Assembly (NCBI RefSeq): GCF_900113175.1
Contig: NZ_FOOK01000005.1
Coordinates: 107,374 to 171,373, forward strand
Length of the DNA stretch: 64,000 bases
Direction: 5' to 3'
Origin: Planifilum fulgidum
GTDB taxonomy: Bacteria; Bacillota; Bacilli; Thermoactinomycetales; DSM-44946
Of the stretch, positions 55,064 through 63,721 are shown in pieces. Numbering within the stretch: position 1 is the stretch's first letter; each line of letters starts with the position of its first letter. The position numbers and the translations under genes are program-made. The notes below the pieces were generated by a model that made no database searches, was not told the origin of the DNA, and saw only the letters and a program-made list of their open reading frames with translations.

Positions 55064-55229
55064 TGATGAACAGCCCCGACTCCCATCGACCGCCTTCGAT
55101 CGGACCGGGGCGAAAGGCGGGGATCGGACAAATCCGGAGGGGAGCAAGAGAACCAGATATTTATACGCGGCGATTCATCATCGAGGACGGATCAGGGTAC
55201 ACGCGCCTTTCCTCGGGAAAGGTTTTTTT
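55064..55229 (+). promoter_or_regulatory. Attenuator-like leader RNA of metK
   Basis: The leader holds a hairpin CCGCCTTCG / CGAAAGGCGG (near 55090-55121), a small GGAT / ATCC hairpin, and an intrinsic terminator at 55206-55229. CGAGGA (55182-55187) is complementary to TCCTCG (55210-55215), which overlaps the terminator stem and loop, so it can form a competing antiterminator. The S-box core sequence is not present and the T-box GGGTGGNACCGCG is not present. Class unknown. Confidence 0.5.
55206..55229 (+). terminator. Intrinsic terminator in the metK leader
   Basis: CCTTTCC / GGAAAGG with loop TCG and seven T, ending 82 nt before metK, with no complete gene between it and the metK promoter. 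Confidence 0.8.
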
Positions 55230-55311
55230 GTTTGCCGTGCAAAGGGGATAAGCTCCGCTTTTCGCAAAGGGTCCACGGCATGCATACGGGGAAGCAAAGG
55301 AGGAATGAACC

Positions 55312-56505
55312 ATGAGCTCGCGCAGCTTGTTCACGTCCGAGTCCGTGACCGCGGGACACCCGGACAAGATCTGTGACCAAATCTCCGATGCGGTTTTGGA
55401 TGCCATTTTGGCCAAAGATCCCAACGCCCGGGTCGCCTGTGAAACCGCGGTGACGACGGGGTTGGTGCTGGTTTCCGGAGAGATTTCCACCACCTGCTAC
55501 GTGGATATTCCGAAAATCGTCAGGGAAACCATCCGGGAAATTGGTTATACCCGCGCCAAGTACGGGTTTGATGCGGATACCTGCGCGGTGCTGACCTCCA
55601 TCGACGAGCAGTCCCCCGACATCGCGATGGGGGTGGACGCGGCGCTGGAAAAAAGGGAAGGGCGCATGACCGAGGAGGAGATCGAAGCGATCGGTGCCGG
55701 CGATCAGGGATTGATGTTCGGCTTCGCCTGCAACGAAACACCGGAACTGATGCCCCTGCCGATTTCCCTGGCGCACCGGCTGGCCCGCCGTCTCCATCAG
55801 GTTCGGACAGACGGCATCCTGCCCTATTTGCGCCCCGACGGCAAGACCCAGGTGACGGTGGAATATGAAGGGGACCGTCCGGTGCGGATCGACACCGTGG
55901 TCGTGTCGGCCCAGCATGCGGAAGACGTCACCCTGGCCCGGATCAAGGAAGACATTCTGGAGCATGTGATCCGGCCGGTCGTTCCGGAGGCGTTGCTGGA
56001 TGCGGGCACCAAATATTTCATCAACCCCACGGGGCGCTTTGTGATCGGGGGACCCCAGGGAGACGCCGGTCTGACGGGCCGGAAGATCATCGTCGACACC
56101 TACGGGGGATACGCCCGCCACGGCGGAGGGGCCTTCTCCGGGAAGGACCCGACCAAGGTGGACCGCTCGGGGGCCTACGCCGCACGCTATGTGGCCAAAA
56201 ACATCGTGGCCGCCGGGTTGGCCGACAAGTGCGAAGTCCAGGTGGCCTACGCCATCGGCGTGGCGCAGCCGGTCTCCATCCGCGTCGACACCTTCGGCAC
56301 GGGAAAAGTGGACGAGAGCCGCTTGACGGAGCTGGTCCGGGCCCATTTCGACCTGCGTCCCGCGGGAATCATTCGCTCCCTGGACCTGCGCCGGCCCATC
56401 TACCGGCAAACTGCGGCCTACGGACACTTCGGCCGGGAGGATCTCGATCTTCCCTGGGAACGGACGGACAAAGCGGAAGTGTTGCGCAAAGAGGCAGGAC
56501 TTTGA
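55312..56505 (+). CDS. metK: S-adenosylmethionine synthetase
   Basis: Makes SAM from methionine and ATP. 397 residues, normal length. Signatures: [25 protein letters not shown] at the N-terminus, [13 protein letters not shown], and the phosphate-binding [16 protein letters not shown]. Also [16 protein letters not shown] and [27 protein letters not shown] after AAAGGAGGAATGAACC. Followed by GC-rich hairpins and a terminator. Confidence 0.97.
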   Translation: MSSRSLFTSESVTAGHPDKICDQISDAVLDAILAKDPNARVACETAVTTGLVLVSGEISTTCYVDIPKIVRETIREIGYTRAKYGFDADTCAVLTSIDEQSPDIAMGVDAALEKREGRMTEEEIEAIGAGDQGLMFGFACNETPELMPLPISLAHRLARRLHQVRTDGILPYLRPDGKTQVTVEYEGDRPVRIDTVVVSAQHAEDVTLARIKEDILEHVIRPVVPEALLDAGTKYFINPTGRFVIGGPQGDAGLTGRKIIVDTYGGYARHGGGAFSGKDPTKVDRSGAYAARYVAKNIVAAGLADKCEVQVAYAIGVAQPVSIRVDTFGTGKVDESRLTELVRAHFDLRPAGIIRSLDLRRPIYRQTAAYGHFGREDLDLPWERTDKAEVLRKEAGL

Positions 56506-56565
56506 TGGATTCCGTTATCCCCACCGGCGGCCCGCCTCTGGGGGGCGGCCCGGTGGGCGAAAATT

Positions 56566-56604
56566 GCCGCCCGCGCAGGCAGCGCGGGCGGCTGCCTGTT
56601 TTTT
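56566..56604 (+). terminator. Intrinsic terminator of metK
   Basis: An 11-bp stem GCCGCCCGCGC / GCGCGGGCGGC, 5-nt loop AGGCA, then TGCCTG and six T. A second large hairpin (about 56519-56557) precedes it. Confidence 0.8.
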
Positions 56605-56760
56605 CTGAAAGGGTTTTCGCTGTTTGGATGAGGGGGTAAAATATGGATGAGAAGGGGAAGGGAAATGCTATAGAAGGCGGGAGTTCGGAAAATAATTTCT
56701 GAAGTTTGCGAAAGGGCTGAAGGCGGCTCTGGGGCGGCGGTTCTCCAGAACCTCCTGTGC

Positions 56761-56785
56761 CTTTGTCACATACACTGTGGCAAAG
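56761..56785 (+). promoter_or_regulatory. Dyad symmetry upstream of the comF-associated gene
   Basis: CTTTGTCACA-TACAC-TGTGGCAAAG: 10-bp arms with one mismatch and a 5-bp centre, ending 12 bp before the next start codon and overlapping its AAAGGAGG. It may be an operator or a hairpin covering the ribosome binding site. It also includes CATACACT, a sigma-E -10-like octamer, without a good -35. Confidence 0.5.
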
Positions 56786-56797
56786 GAGGGACGAAAA

Positions 56798-57208
56798 ATG
56801 GAGTGGGTGCTGTGGGGATTGGGCCTGTACGGCTCTTTTTGGCTTTTGCTCGTGGCGTTTGCGCGCTCCCTGCTGCTCCGGTTTCAACCGGGGGGAACCC
56901 ATCTCGTCGTGGTGACGCGGAACAGTCAGGGCTCTGTCGAATGGGTGATTCGTTCCTTTTTTTTCTGGAGCTGGCTCAGCGGCCGATCGTGCCAGATCGT
57001 CTGCCTGGATACAGGATCCTCCGATGACACCCTGTTCATTCTGAACCGTCTGAAACATCGCTATCCCTGGATCCGCATCCGATCCGTGATGGAGCACCAG
57101 CTGGAGGACCGGATGGCGGAAGAGGGCGTTGATGCGGAACGGGTGGTTGTGATCGATTTGCGCAACCGGCAGTACGGCTGGGAGATCCCCCTCGATCTCC
57201 ACGGATGA
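56798..57208 (+). CDS. Small membrane-anchored protein with a GT-A-like half, function unknown
   Basis: A 136-residue protein. One N-terminal membrane helix (VLWGLGLYGSFWLLLVAFA) is followed by an alpha/beta stretch, LVVVTRNSQGSVEWVIRSF, then QIVCLDTGSSDDTLFILNRLKHRYP, which recalls the first Rossmann-like half of family 2 glycosyltransferases (RN-x-E and D-x-GS-x-DDT motifs). The rest of a glycosyltransferase is absent, so enzyme activity is doubtful. ATG 56798 follows AAAGGAGGG. It precedes comFA by 68 bp and may be co-transcribed. Confidence 0.6.
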   Translation: MEWVLWGLGLYGSFWLLLVAFARSLLLRFQPGGTHLVVVTRNSQGSVEWVIRSFFFWSWLSGRSCQIVCLDTGSSDDTLFILNRLKHRYPWIRIRSVMEHQLEDRMAEEGVDAERVVVIDLRNRQYGWEIPLDLHG

Positions 57209-57276
57209 TCGGAGAGAGGGATGCTTCCGCTCTTTTCGGAGGTCCCGACATAAAACCCTGAAGGTTGCAGGTGCGC

Positions 57277-59004
57277 ATGGGGATGGAAACGGCAATTTAC
57301 GCGTTGTCCCGGGACCCTTCGCGCCGCATCAGCATCGCTCCGGCTGCGGACGCCTTCTACTGGGCCAGGCGGGGTGAGGCGGTCGCGGTTCTGGAAACCC
57401 ATCCTTCCGTGGGACAAGCCTTCCGGCGCATGCGTTCGGGGCGCCTGCGTTCGGGGAAGGATGCGTCGGGCCTTCGGCTTCCGCCCCCTCCGGCTTCCTC
57501 GTGGGAGCGCTGGGAGAGGGCGGCCCGCTTTCTCCGGCCGCTCTTGGCGGGGCGTTCCCTGCTCTGGGATGAAGTGAAGGCTTTGGTGGGGGAACTGGCG
57601 GAGCCCATGGAGGAGCGGGAACTTCGCGCGGTTCTGCAGACCATGTGCCTGACCGGCATGGCCTTCATGCTGCCCGGCGTCGAAATCCCCCCGGCCGTTT
57701 CCCGCTGGCGTTGCAACCGGTGCGGAACGGGGCCGGAGGGATTGTTCCGTTCCCGGTGCGGGCGGTGCGGGAGCCAATGCGTCAGCTGTGACCGGTGCCT
57801 TTTTCTGGGGCGTTCCCGCGCCTGCACGCCCTTTTTCTTCTTTTTCCCCGAGGAGAAAAGGGAGGCCTGTCGGGTTCGGGTCGATTTGCGCCTTCCCGCC
57901 CTGACCGCGGGGCAGAAATGGGTGGCCGACCGCTGCCTGGAAGCGGTGCGGTCGGGAGAAAAACGGTTTCTCGTATGGGCGGTTGCGGGATCGGGAAAAA
58001 CCGAAGCCGTCCTTCCCGCCGTCCATCGGGTTTTGGAGCAGGGCGGGCACGTTCTGTGGGTTTCGCCGCGCCGGGATGTGGTGGAAGAGCTGGCGCCGAG
58101 GCTGGAACGGGCTTTTCCGGATATCCCGGTAAGCGTTCTGCACGGGGAGAGCGGCTGGATCCGGACGAACAGCCCGCTCACGGCGGCGACGGCCCATCAG
58201 GCATGGCGGTTTTACCGCCGTTTTCAACTGGTGGTGGTCGACGAAGCGGATGCCTTTCCGATGAAGGGGGATCCGCCTCTCGGGGCGGGGGTGGAACGGG
58301 CGGCGGCGGAGGGGGGGACGATGCTTTGGCTGACGGCCACCCCCCCGGAGGACTGGCGCCGACGGCTGCAACGGGGGCAAATTCCCGGGGTGATTCTGCC
58401 GGTTCGCCATCACGGCCGTCCGCTCCCCGAGCCCCGGCTGTTTCGCCGGTGGCGGTTGTGGTCTTCCCTGGAGGAGGCGCGCCCCCTTCCCCCGGTGACG
58501 GCCTTTTTGGAGAGGGTGGCGGAAAAGGAGGGGCAGGGACTGTTGTTCGTGCCCCGGGTGGCCGACGTGGACCGCCTTCTCGCCTGGATCAAGAAGCGCC
58601 ACCCCGACCGGTTGGCGCAGTGCCGCGGGGTGACCGGACGGGAAAAAGAGCGAAAACGGCTGCTGGAGGAGCTCAGGAGCGGGAAAATCCGTTTTCTCAT
58701 CACCACCGCCGTGCTGGAAAGGGGCATTACGCTGCCCCGCTGTCACGTGCTGGTCTTCGGGGCCGATCATCCCGTGTTCGATGCATCCGCTTTGGTGCAG
58801 ATCGCCGGGCGCGTGGGACGCGACGCCGATTACCGGCTGGGGGAAGTCTGGTTTTTGTCCGCCGAGCGGACGGAGGGGCAGTTGAAGGCGGTTCGGGAGA
58901 TCCGATGGATGAACCGGATGGCCCGCCGCCGGGGATGGCTGAAGGAGGAAGGGGAAAATAGCCGCCCCTCGGCTGGACGATCGGCGGGGGATCATGTACC
59001 ATGA
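57277..59004 (+). CDS. comFA: ComFA, DNA uptake ATPase/helicase of competence
   Basis: DEAD-box-like ATPase that helps pull transforming single-stranded DNA into the cytoplasm. About 575 residues. A zinc-finger region has cysteines in CNRCG, CGRCGSQC and CDRC (about 146-174). Walker A is AVAGSGKT (235-242), Walker B VDEADAF (about 321-327), motif III LTATPP, and the C-terminal helicase half ends with VLERGITLP and QIAGRVGRDADY. Start uncertain: ATG 57277 used; TTG 57265 and ATG 57283 are options. Overlaps the region where comFC could start. Confidence 0.92.
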   Translation: MGMETAIYALSRDPSRRISIAPAADAFYWARRGEAVAVLETHPSVGQAFRRMRSGRLRSGKDASGLRLPPPPASSWERWERAARFLRPLLAGRSLLWDEVKALVGELAEPMEERELRAVLQTMCLTGMAFMLPGVEIPPAVSRWRCNRCGTGPEGLFRSRCGRCGSQCVSCDRCLFLGRSRACTPFFFFFPEEKREACRVRVDLRLPALTAGQKWVADRCLEAVRSGEKRFLVWAVAGSGKTEAVLPAVHRVLEQGGHVLWVSPRRDVVEELAPRLERAFPDIPVSVLHGESGWIRTNSPLTAATAHQAWRFYRRFQLVVVDEADAFPMKGDPPLGAGVERAAAEGGTMLWLTATPPEDWRRRLQRGQIPGVILPVRHHGRPLPEPRLFRRWRLWSSLEEARPLPPVTAFLERVAEKEGQGLLFVPRVADVDRLLAWIKKRHPDRLAQCRGVTGREKERKRLLEELRSGKIRFLITTAVLERGITLPRCHVLVFGADHPVFDASALVQIAGRVGRDADYRLGEVWFLSAERTEGQLKAVREIRWMNRMARRRGWLKEEGENSRPSAGRSAGDHVP

Positions 59005-59077
59005 TCCTAGACGGCCGGAAAGAAAAATGCGGGGAAGTTGCGCGCAAGCATCGGGTGAAGGAGAGGAGCGGTGTCCG

Positions 59078-59788
59078 TTGTGGGAGCATCTTTTTCCCCC
59101 TCCTCCCACCTGCTGGTTTTGTTCTTCACCCGCGGGCGGCCGCTTCGGGTCGGGGGTGTGGGAGCGCGTGTGCGCGGGCTGCCGTCGCCGGCTGGTCCGG
59201 ATTGTTCCGCCGCTGTGCCGCCGGTGCGGAAAATCCCTTTCCGGGCAGGGCCCGGCCCTGTGCGGGGATTGCGAGGGGCGGGCCGGGCATCTGGATCAAA
59301 ACCGGAGCGTCGTTCGGTACAACGATTTTGCCCGGGAGATCGTCGCCCTGTTCAAGTATCGCGGGAGGGAGCGTCTGGCCCGCCCCCTGGGACGGATGAT
59401 GGCGGAGGAGGCTTGCAAAATGGTTCCGCTTCCCGACTGGGTCACCTTTGTGCCCCTTCATCCGTCCCGGCTGAAGGACCGGGGATTTAATCAGGCGGAA
59501 TTGCTGGCGCGGATCGTCTCGGCGCATTTGAACCGCCCTTTGGTTCCGCTTTTGAAGCGGATTCGTCCCACCGAGCCGCAGAGCCAAAAAAGCCGCCGGG
59601 AGCGATTGGTGGCTCTCCGGGGGGCTTTTGCCCCGGCGGCGGATCGGAAGATTCTGGGGAAAATGGCCGGGGTCCGCGTCCTCATCGTCGACGATGTGTA
59701 TACGACCGGCTCCACGCTGGAGGAATGCGCCCGCATTCTGAAGGAGGAACGGGTGAAAAGCGTGGTGTCCGTCACCTTCGCCCGCTAG
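59078..59788 (+). CDS. comFC: ComFC, phosphoribosyltransferase-like competence protein
   Basis: Partner of ComFA in DNA import. 236 residues. N-terminal zinc-binding cysteines are CWFC, CAGC, CRRCGKS and CGDC. The PRPP-binding loop VLIVDDVYTTGSTLEEC near the C-terminus marks the phosphoribosyltransferase fold. RLKDRGFNQAELLA and SRRERLVALRGAF are conserved. I prefer the TTG at 59078 behind AAGGAGAGGAG at 9 nt, which gives the family start (WEHLFPPP). The ATG at 58994 overlaps comFA and would add 28 unlikely residues. Confidence 0.9.
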   Translation: MWEHLFPPPPTCWFCSSPAGGRFGSGVWERVCAGCRRRLVRIVPPLCRRCGKSLSGQGPALCGDCEGRAGHLDQNRSVVRYNDFAREIVALFKYRGRERLARPLGRMMAEEACKMVPLPDWVTFVPLHPSRLKDRGFNQAELLARIVSAHLNRPLVPLLKRIRPTEPQSQKSRRERLVALRGAFAPAADRKILGKMAGVRVLIVDDVYTTGSTLEECARILKEERVKSVVSVTFAR

Positions 59789-59817
59789 CACCCGCCGAAC
59801 ATCCGGTGGTCTTAAAG

Positions 59818-59867
59818 CATCGAAATAGACAAAAACTTTCGATGTCTATCGTTAAAAGAGGTATAAT
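59818..59867 (+). promoter_or_regulatory. Promoter of the HU gene with overlapping inverted repeats
   Basis: A perfect TATAAT lies at 59862-59867. Just upstream are two nested inverted repeats: CATCGAAA (59818-59825) / TTTCGATG (59837-59844) and ATAGAC (59825-59830) / GTCTAT (59844-59849). They cover the -35 position (TTCGAT, spacer 18), so a dyad-binding regulator could control the gene. Confidence 0.55.
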
Positions 59868-59942
59868 CCCTCTGAACAATGGGTAACACAAGTAATGCAA
59901 CCATCATTTCGTTGGGAGTTTACGAGAAAAGGAGTGGAATCC

Positions 59943-60215
59943 ATGAACAAGTCCGAACTGATCGAACGGGTGGCTGCCGCCACGGGTAAGACCAAAAAGG
60001 AAGCCGGTATGGTGGTGGACGCCGTGCTGGAAACCATCTCTGAAGCCCTCAAGCGGGGAGAGAAGGTTTCTCTGGTCGGTTTCGGCAATTTTGAAGTGCG
60101 GGAGCGGTCGGCGCGCACCGGTCGGAATCCCCAGACCGGGGAAACGATTCACATCGAAGCCACCCGCGTCCCTGCCTTCAAGCCCGGCAAGCAGCTGAAG
60201 GAAGCGGTGAACTGA
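59943..60215 (+). CDS. hup: HU family DNA-binding protein
   Basis: Histone-like nucleoid protein, 90 residues, acting as a dimer that bends [25 protein letters not shown], the [26 protein letters not shown] arm segment and [11 protein letters not shown] are diagnostic. ATG follows GAAAAGGAG. Terminator directly downstream. Confidence 0.95.
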   Translation: MNKSELIERVAAATGKTKKEAGMVVDAVLETISEALKRGEKVSLVGFGNFEVRERSARTGRNPQTGETIHIEATRVPAFKPGKQLKEAVN

Positions 60216-60236
60216 AAAAGAGAATCGGGAAATCAC

Positions 60237-60265
60237 AAGGCCATCCCTCCGGGGGTGGCCTTTTT
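60237..60265 (+). terminator. Intrinsic terminator of the HU gene
   Basis: AAGGCCA / TGGCCTT with extra C-G pairs towards the loop, then TTTTT. Confidence 0.8.
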
Positions 60266-60831
60266 CCGTGCCGCCCATGGGGCGCAGACGGAGCCGCTCG
60301 CCCGGGGTGTGCTCCGCCCAGCCATCCGAGCCGCGGGGCTCTGTTTTGGACGTATGGCTTCGGGCGATTTTCCCGGCGGCGGAACACCGGAAAGAAGTGG
60401 CGGGGAAACGTCTGTGCGGCAAGGGATTTTGAGGAAGAATCCTTGTCCGCCGGAGGGCGGCTCCGGCCATTTCCCGGAAAAACGCCATCGCCGCCGGGGT
60501 GACGGACGCCTCAAACGCCGGGGGGTGTTGCGGAAACATTTGGCATCTCACGGGGCGGAAAGGGGATTTCGCAAGGCAAATGCGTTTTCGGGGCTTTCCG
60601 AAGATGTCCGGAGGAAAAATTGCCTCAGGGCCGCTTTACGGGGAACCGGCGCCGCAGGAATTCCCCTTTCTGAAACCGCCGCCGGGGCTGGAGAAATAAA
60701 TGGAAATTGACGGATGAAGCAGGAAGATCTCCTTTGTTTCACGAATGTTTTTCATGTGTTTTCAGCATAGACTCGTTGTTTTGTAAAAAATAAAAATTTT
60801 GGTTAAGGAGGGGATTCCCAAAAGATAGTCA
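60266..60831. other. Non-coding interval after the HU gene
   Basis: No supported gene. A 151-codon open frame (60255-60710) starts inside the terminator, lacks a ribosome binding site and is Arg/Gly-rich as random GC-rich DNA would be. From about 60710 the DNA becomes AT-rich and leads into the promoter at 60832. Confidence 0.6.
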
Positions 60832-60860
60832 TTGCATGACCATAAACACACCTTTATAAT
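60832..60860 (+). promoter_or_regulatory. Sigma-A promoter of the amino acid ABC transporter operon
   Basis: TTGCAT (60832-60837), exactly 17 bp, TATAAT (60855-60860). A short inverted repeat GTCAT-TGC-ATGAC overlaps the -35. The leader is about 135 nt. Confidence 0.75.
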
Positions 60861-61002
60861 AATCCAACGGGAAGCGGGCTCGTTTTCTTAAAGTCATCGT
60901 TGGAGATGCGGGGAAATAAGCGAAGAATCGTCGGTTTTCCCCTTGAGGGGTTCCGCGTGGGAGCGGCGGGAAAATATGCACAGGCAAGAGGAGGCGAAGG
61001 GC

Positions 61003-61782
61003 TTGAGAAAAGGATGGATCATCGCTTCGGTCTTTCTGGCGCTGATGCTGGTCCTTTCCGCCTGCGGCGGCGGCCAAAAGACCGGAAGCGAATCGGATAA
61101 AAACGTGCTCCGGGTCGGGACGGATGCCGCATATCCCCCCTTCGAAAAGCAGGAAGGGAGCGGAGAGATCACCGGTTTTGACATCGATGTGATCAAGGCG
61201 ATCGCCGAAGCGGAGGGTCTGAAGGTCCAGGTTGAGCACACCGGTTGGGATGGATTGTTCGAGGCGGTCGACAGCGGCAAAGTGGATGCGGGAATCTCCG
61301 CGATCACCATCACCAAAAAACGGAAGAAGAAATACGATTTCTCCGAACCCTACTTTGAGGCGAAGCAGCTCATCCTGGTGCCCAACGATTCCGACGTATC
61401 GTCGCTGAAGGATCTGAAGGGGAAAAAGATCGGGGTTCAGTCCGGGACCACGGGGGAAATCGTGGTGCAAAAGGCCTTCGGCAAAACGTATGAAGGAATT
61501 CGTGGGTATGACGACACCCCCGGGGCCATCGATGATCTGGTGATCGGCCGGGTCGATGCGGTGGTGGCCGACAACGGCGTGGTCCTCGATTACATGAAAA
61601 AGCTTCCGAAAGGGAAGTTCAAAACGGTCGAAGACAACTCCTTCGAGCCGGAATTCTACGGCATCATGGTGAAAAAAGGAAACAAGGAAGTGTTGGACAA
61701 AATCAATTCCGGCCTGAAAAAGATCCAGGAAGACGGCACCTTTGACGAGATCTACAAGAAGTACTTCGGGCAGGATTCATAA
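61003..61782 (+). CDS. glnH: Polar amino acid ABC transporter substrate-binding lipoprotein
   Basis: Extracellular solute-binding protein of family 3. 259 residues. Lipobox LVLSAC with the lipidated cysteine near residue 22, then the domain from LRVGTDAAYPPFEKQEGSGEITGFDIDV, with SGKVDAGISAITIT, FSEPYFEA and KGKKIGVQSGTTGE as ligand-site segments. Substrate probably glutamine or another polar amino acid; not decidable. TTG 61003 follows GAGGAGGCGAAGGG; ATG 60976 would be nine residues longer. Confidence 0.93.
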   Translation: MRKGWIIASVFLALMLVLSACGGGQKTGSESDKNVLRVGTDAAYPPFEKQEGSGEITGFDIDVIKAIAEAEGLKVQVEHTGWDGLFEAVDSGKVDAGISAITITKKRKKKYDFSEPYFEAKQLILVPNDSDVSSLKDLKGKKIGVQSGTTGEIVVQKAFGKTYEGIRGYDDTPGAIDDLVIGRVDAVVADNGVVLDYMKKLPKGKFKTVEDNSFEPEFYGIMVKKGNKEVLDKINSGLKKIQEDGTFDEIYKKYFGQDS

Positions 61783-61875
61783 CGGGTGCGAAAAAGCCGC
61801 CGTTTCCTTCCAAACAGGTTTTGGCGGATCTGAAAGGATCCGCTTTTTCTTCGCATGCAGGAAGAGGTGTGTTTC

Positions 61876-62562
61876 ATGCAGGGTATCGACTGGTCTGTCG
61901 TCGTCGAGTACAAGGAGAATTTTATCCGGGGATTTTTTACGACGATCGAGCTGACGGTCGTTGGCATTTTGTTCGGCACACTCATCGGATTGATTCTCGG
62001 ATTGATGAACATATCCCGGATCAAGGTGCTGATGATTCCGGCCAAGGCCTATGTGGATCTTTTCCGGGGAACGCCCCTGATGCTGCAGATTTTGGCGATC
62101 CATTTCGGCATCATCCCCACCGTCTGTGAAATGGTGGGCGTGGATACCCCCTCTGCACTGATTTCCGGCTTTATTGCCCTCTCCCTGAACGCCGGGGCTT
62201 ATATTTCCGAAATTTTCCGCGGCGGAATCCAGTCCATTGACAAAGGGCAGATGGAGGCGGCCCGTTCCCTGGGGATGACCTACGGGCAAGCGATGCGCCT
62301 GGTGATTCTTCCCCAGGCCTTCAAGCGGATGCTTCCCCCCTTGGGGAACGAGTTCATCGCCCTGATGAAGGATTCGTCCCTGGTCATGGTGATCGCCGTC
62401 AACGATATCACCTATGCGGCGATGACCACGGCGAAAAGCACCTGGGAGCGGTTGGCGCCCTACGCCACCGCCGCCCTCATGTATCTGGTGCTGACCTATC
62501 TTTTGTCCCGGGTGGTCTTTTACCTGGAGCGGCGATTGGAAACCGGCAGAAAGGAGGGGTGA
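61876..62562 (+). CDS. glnP: Polar amino acid ABC transporter permease
   Basis: A 228-residue inner membrane permease of the HisMQ family with about five helices. The EAA loop for the ATPase is EAARSLGMTYGQAMRLVILPQAFKRMLPPLGNEF, and YVDLFRGTPLMLQI is characteristic. ATG 61876 after GAGGTGTG; ATG 61855 is an alternative. A homodimer is expected since only one permease gene is present. Confidence 0.93.
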   Translation: MQGIDWSVVVEYKENFIRGFFTTIELTVVGILFGTLIGLILGLMNISRIKVLMIPAKAYVDLFRGTPLMLQILAIHFGIIPTVCEMVGVDTPSALISGFIALSLNAGAYISEIFRGGIQSIDKGQMEAARSLGMTYGQAMRLVILPQAFKRMLPPLGNEFIALMKDSSLVMVIAVNDITYAAMTTAKSTWERLAPYATAALMYLVLTYLLSRVVFYLERRLETGRKEG

Positions 62563-62568
62563 TCCCGA

Positions 62569-63291
62569 TTGATCCGCGTCGAACATCTCTACAAGCGCTT
62601 TGGCGATCATGAGGTGCTGAAGGATATCAACGTGCACATCAAGGAAAAGGAAGTGGTCTGCATCATCGGTCCGAGCGGATCCGGCAAGAGCACGTTTCTG
62701 CGCTGTTTGAACCTGCTGGAGCCGATCACTTCGGGCCGGGTGGTGGTGGACGGCCACGATCTGACCGATCCCAAGACGGACATCAACCGGGTTCGGACCG
62801 AGATGGGCATGGTGTTTCAACAATTTAATCTGTTCCCCCACAAGCGGGTGATCGAGAACATCACGATGGCGCCCATGCGCGTGCGCAAATGGTCCAAGGA
62901 AAAGGCGGAGCAAAAGGCGATGGAGCTCCTCGGGAAAGTGGGTCTCCAGGACAAAGCGCACGCCTGGCCGGAACAGTTGTCCGGCGGGCAGCAGCAACGC
63001 GTGGCGATTGCCCGCGCCCTGGCGATGGACCCCAAGGTGATGCTGTTCGACGAGCCCACCTCGGCCCTCGATCCCGAAATGATCAAAGAGGTGCTGGCGG
63101 TGATGAAGCAGCTGGCCGCCGAGGGCATGACGATGGTGGTGGTCACCCACGAAATGGGGTTTGCCCGGGAAGTGAGCGATCGGGTCCTCTTCATGGACCA
63201 GGGGATGATCATCGAGGAAGGGACGCCGGAGGAGCTGTTCAACCGGCCGAAGGAAGAGCGAACCCGGACGTTCCTGAGCAAGGTGCTTTGA
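62569..63291 (+). CDS. glnQ: Polar amino acid ABC transporter ATP-binding protein
   Basis: A 240-residue ATPase. Walker [11 protein letters not shown]-loop [10 protein letters not shown], signature LSGGQQQR, Walker [15 protein letters not shown], and the switch histidine in [12 protein letters not shown] start 6 bp after the permease gene behind AAAGGAGGGGTG. Completes a three-gene importer. Confidence 0.96.
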   Translation: MIRVEHLYKRFGDHEVLKDINVHIKEKEVVCIIGPSGSGKSTFLRCLNLLEPITSGRVVVDGHDLTDPKTDINRVRTEMGMVFQQFNLFPHKRVIENITMAPMRVRKWSKEKAEQKAMELLGKVGLQDKAHAWPEQLSGGQQQRVAIARALAMDPKVMLFDEPTSALDPEMIKEVLAVMKQLAAEGMTMVVVTHEMGFAREVSDRVLFMDQGMIIEEGTPEELFNRPKEERTRTFLSKVL

Positions 63292-63319
63292 CCGGTTTTT
63301 CATGGCAGTGTTTCCAATC

Positions 63320-63348
63320 TTGACTTTTCACCTTCCCAGTGATATAGT
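63320..63348 (+). promoter_or_regulatory. Sigma-A promoter of the cold-shock gene
   Basis: TTGACT (63320-63325), exactly 17 bp, TATAGT (63343-63348). A 12-bp hairpin (63350-63361 with 63366-63377, loop ATTC) covers the predicted start site and early leader. Confidence 0.75.
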
Positions 63349-63400
63349 TGATCCGCATGGGATTCCCCATGTGGATCATTTTCAGAAGGGAATGTTTTAC

Positions 63401-63601
63401 ATGCAAGGCAGAGTGAAGTGGTTCAACGCGGACAAAGGATACGGTTTCATCGAACGGGAAGGCGGCGAAGACGTCTTTGTCCACTATTCCGCCATTCAGG
63501 AAGAGGGATTTAAGACCCTTAGCGAAGGTCAAGTCGTGGAATTCGATATCGTGGAAGGTCCGCGTGGACCACAAGCTGCGAACGTGGTGAAGCTCGGCTG
63601 A
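63401..63601 (+). CDS. csp: Cold-shock protein (CspA/CspB family)
   Basis: A 66-residue single-domain RNA chaperone. RNP-1 motif KGYGFIE and RNP-2 motif VFVHYSAI are both intact, with the aromatic surface residues typical of Csp. [15 protein letters not shown] at the N-terminus is universal. ATG follows AGAAGGGAA. No clear T-tailed terminator before the IS end. Confidence 0.96.
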   Translation: MQGRVKWFNADKGYGFIEREGGEDVFVHYSAIQEEGFKTLSEGQVVEFDIVEGPRGPQAANVVKLG

Positions 63602-63660
63602 GGCGGTTCGCAGCGGAAGATCGATCAACTCCGGACAAAACCCCCCCTCGGAATGAAGTG

Positions 63661-63715
63661 CACCCCTTAAAGTAGACACAGGAAAACACCCCTGTGAAAA
63701 TTACTTTAAGGGGTG
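63661..63715 (+). repeat. Hairpin before the IS transposase gene
   Basis: Perfect 14-bp arms (63661-63674 and 63702-63715) with inner CACAGG / CCTGTG arms. The right arm contains the ribosome binding site AAGGGGTG of orfA, so transcripts entering from outside would hide it. Confidence 0.85.
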
Positions 63716-63721
63716 ATTTTC

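Noticed and set aside
55062..55230. SAM-I riboswitch or T-box in the metK leader
   Set aside because: Neither the S-box core nor the T-box GGGTGGNACCGCG sequence is found; AGGGTACACGCG near 55194 only loosely recalls the T-box.
60255..60710. 151-codon open frame after the HU gene
   Set aside because: Starts inside the terminator, no ribosome binding site, no family resemblance.
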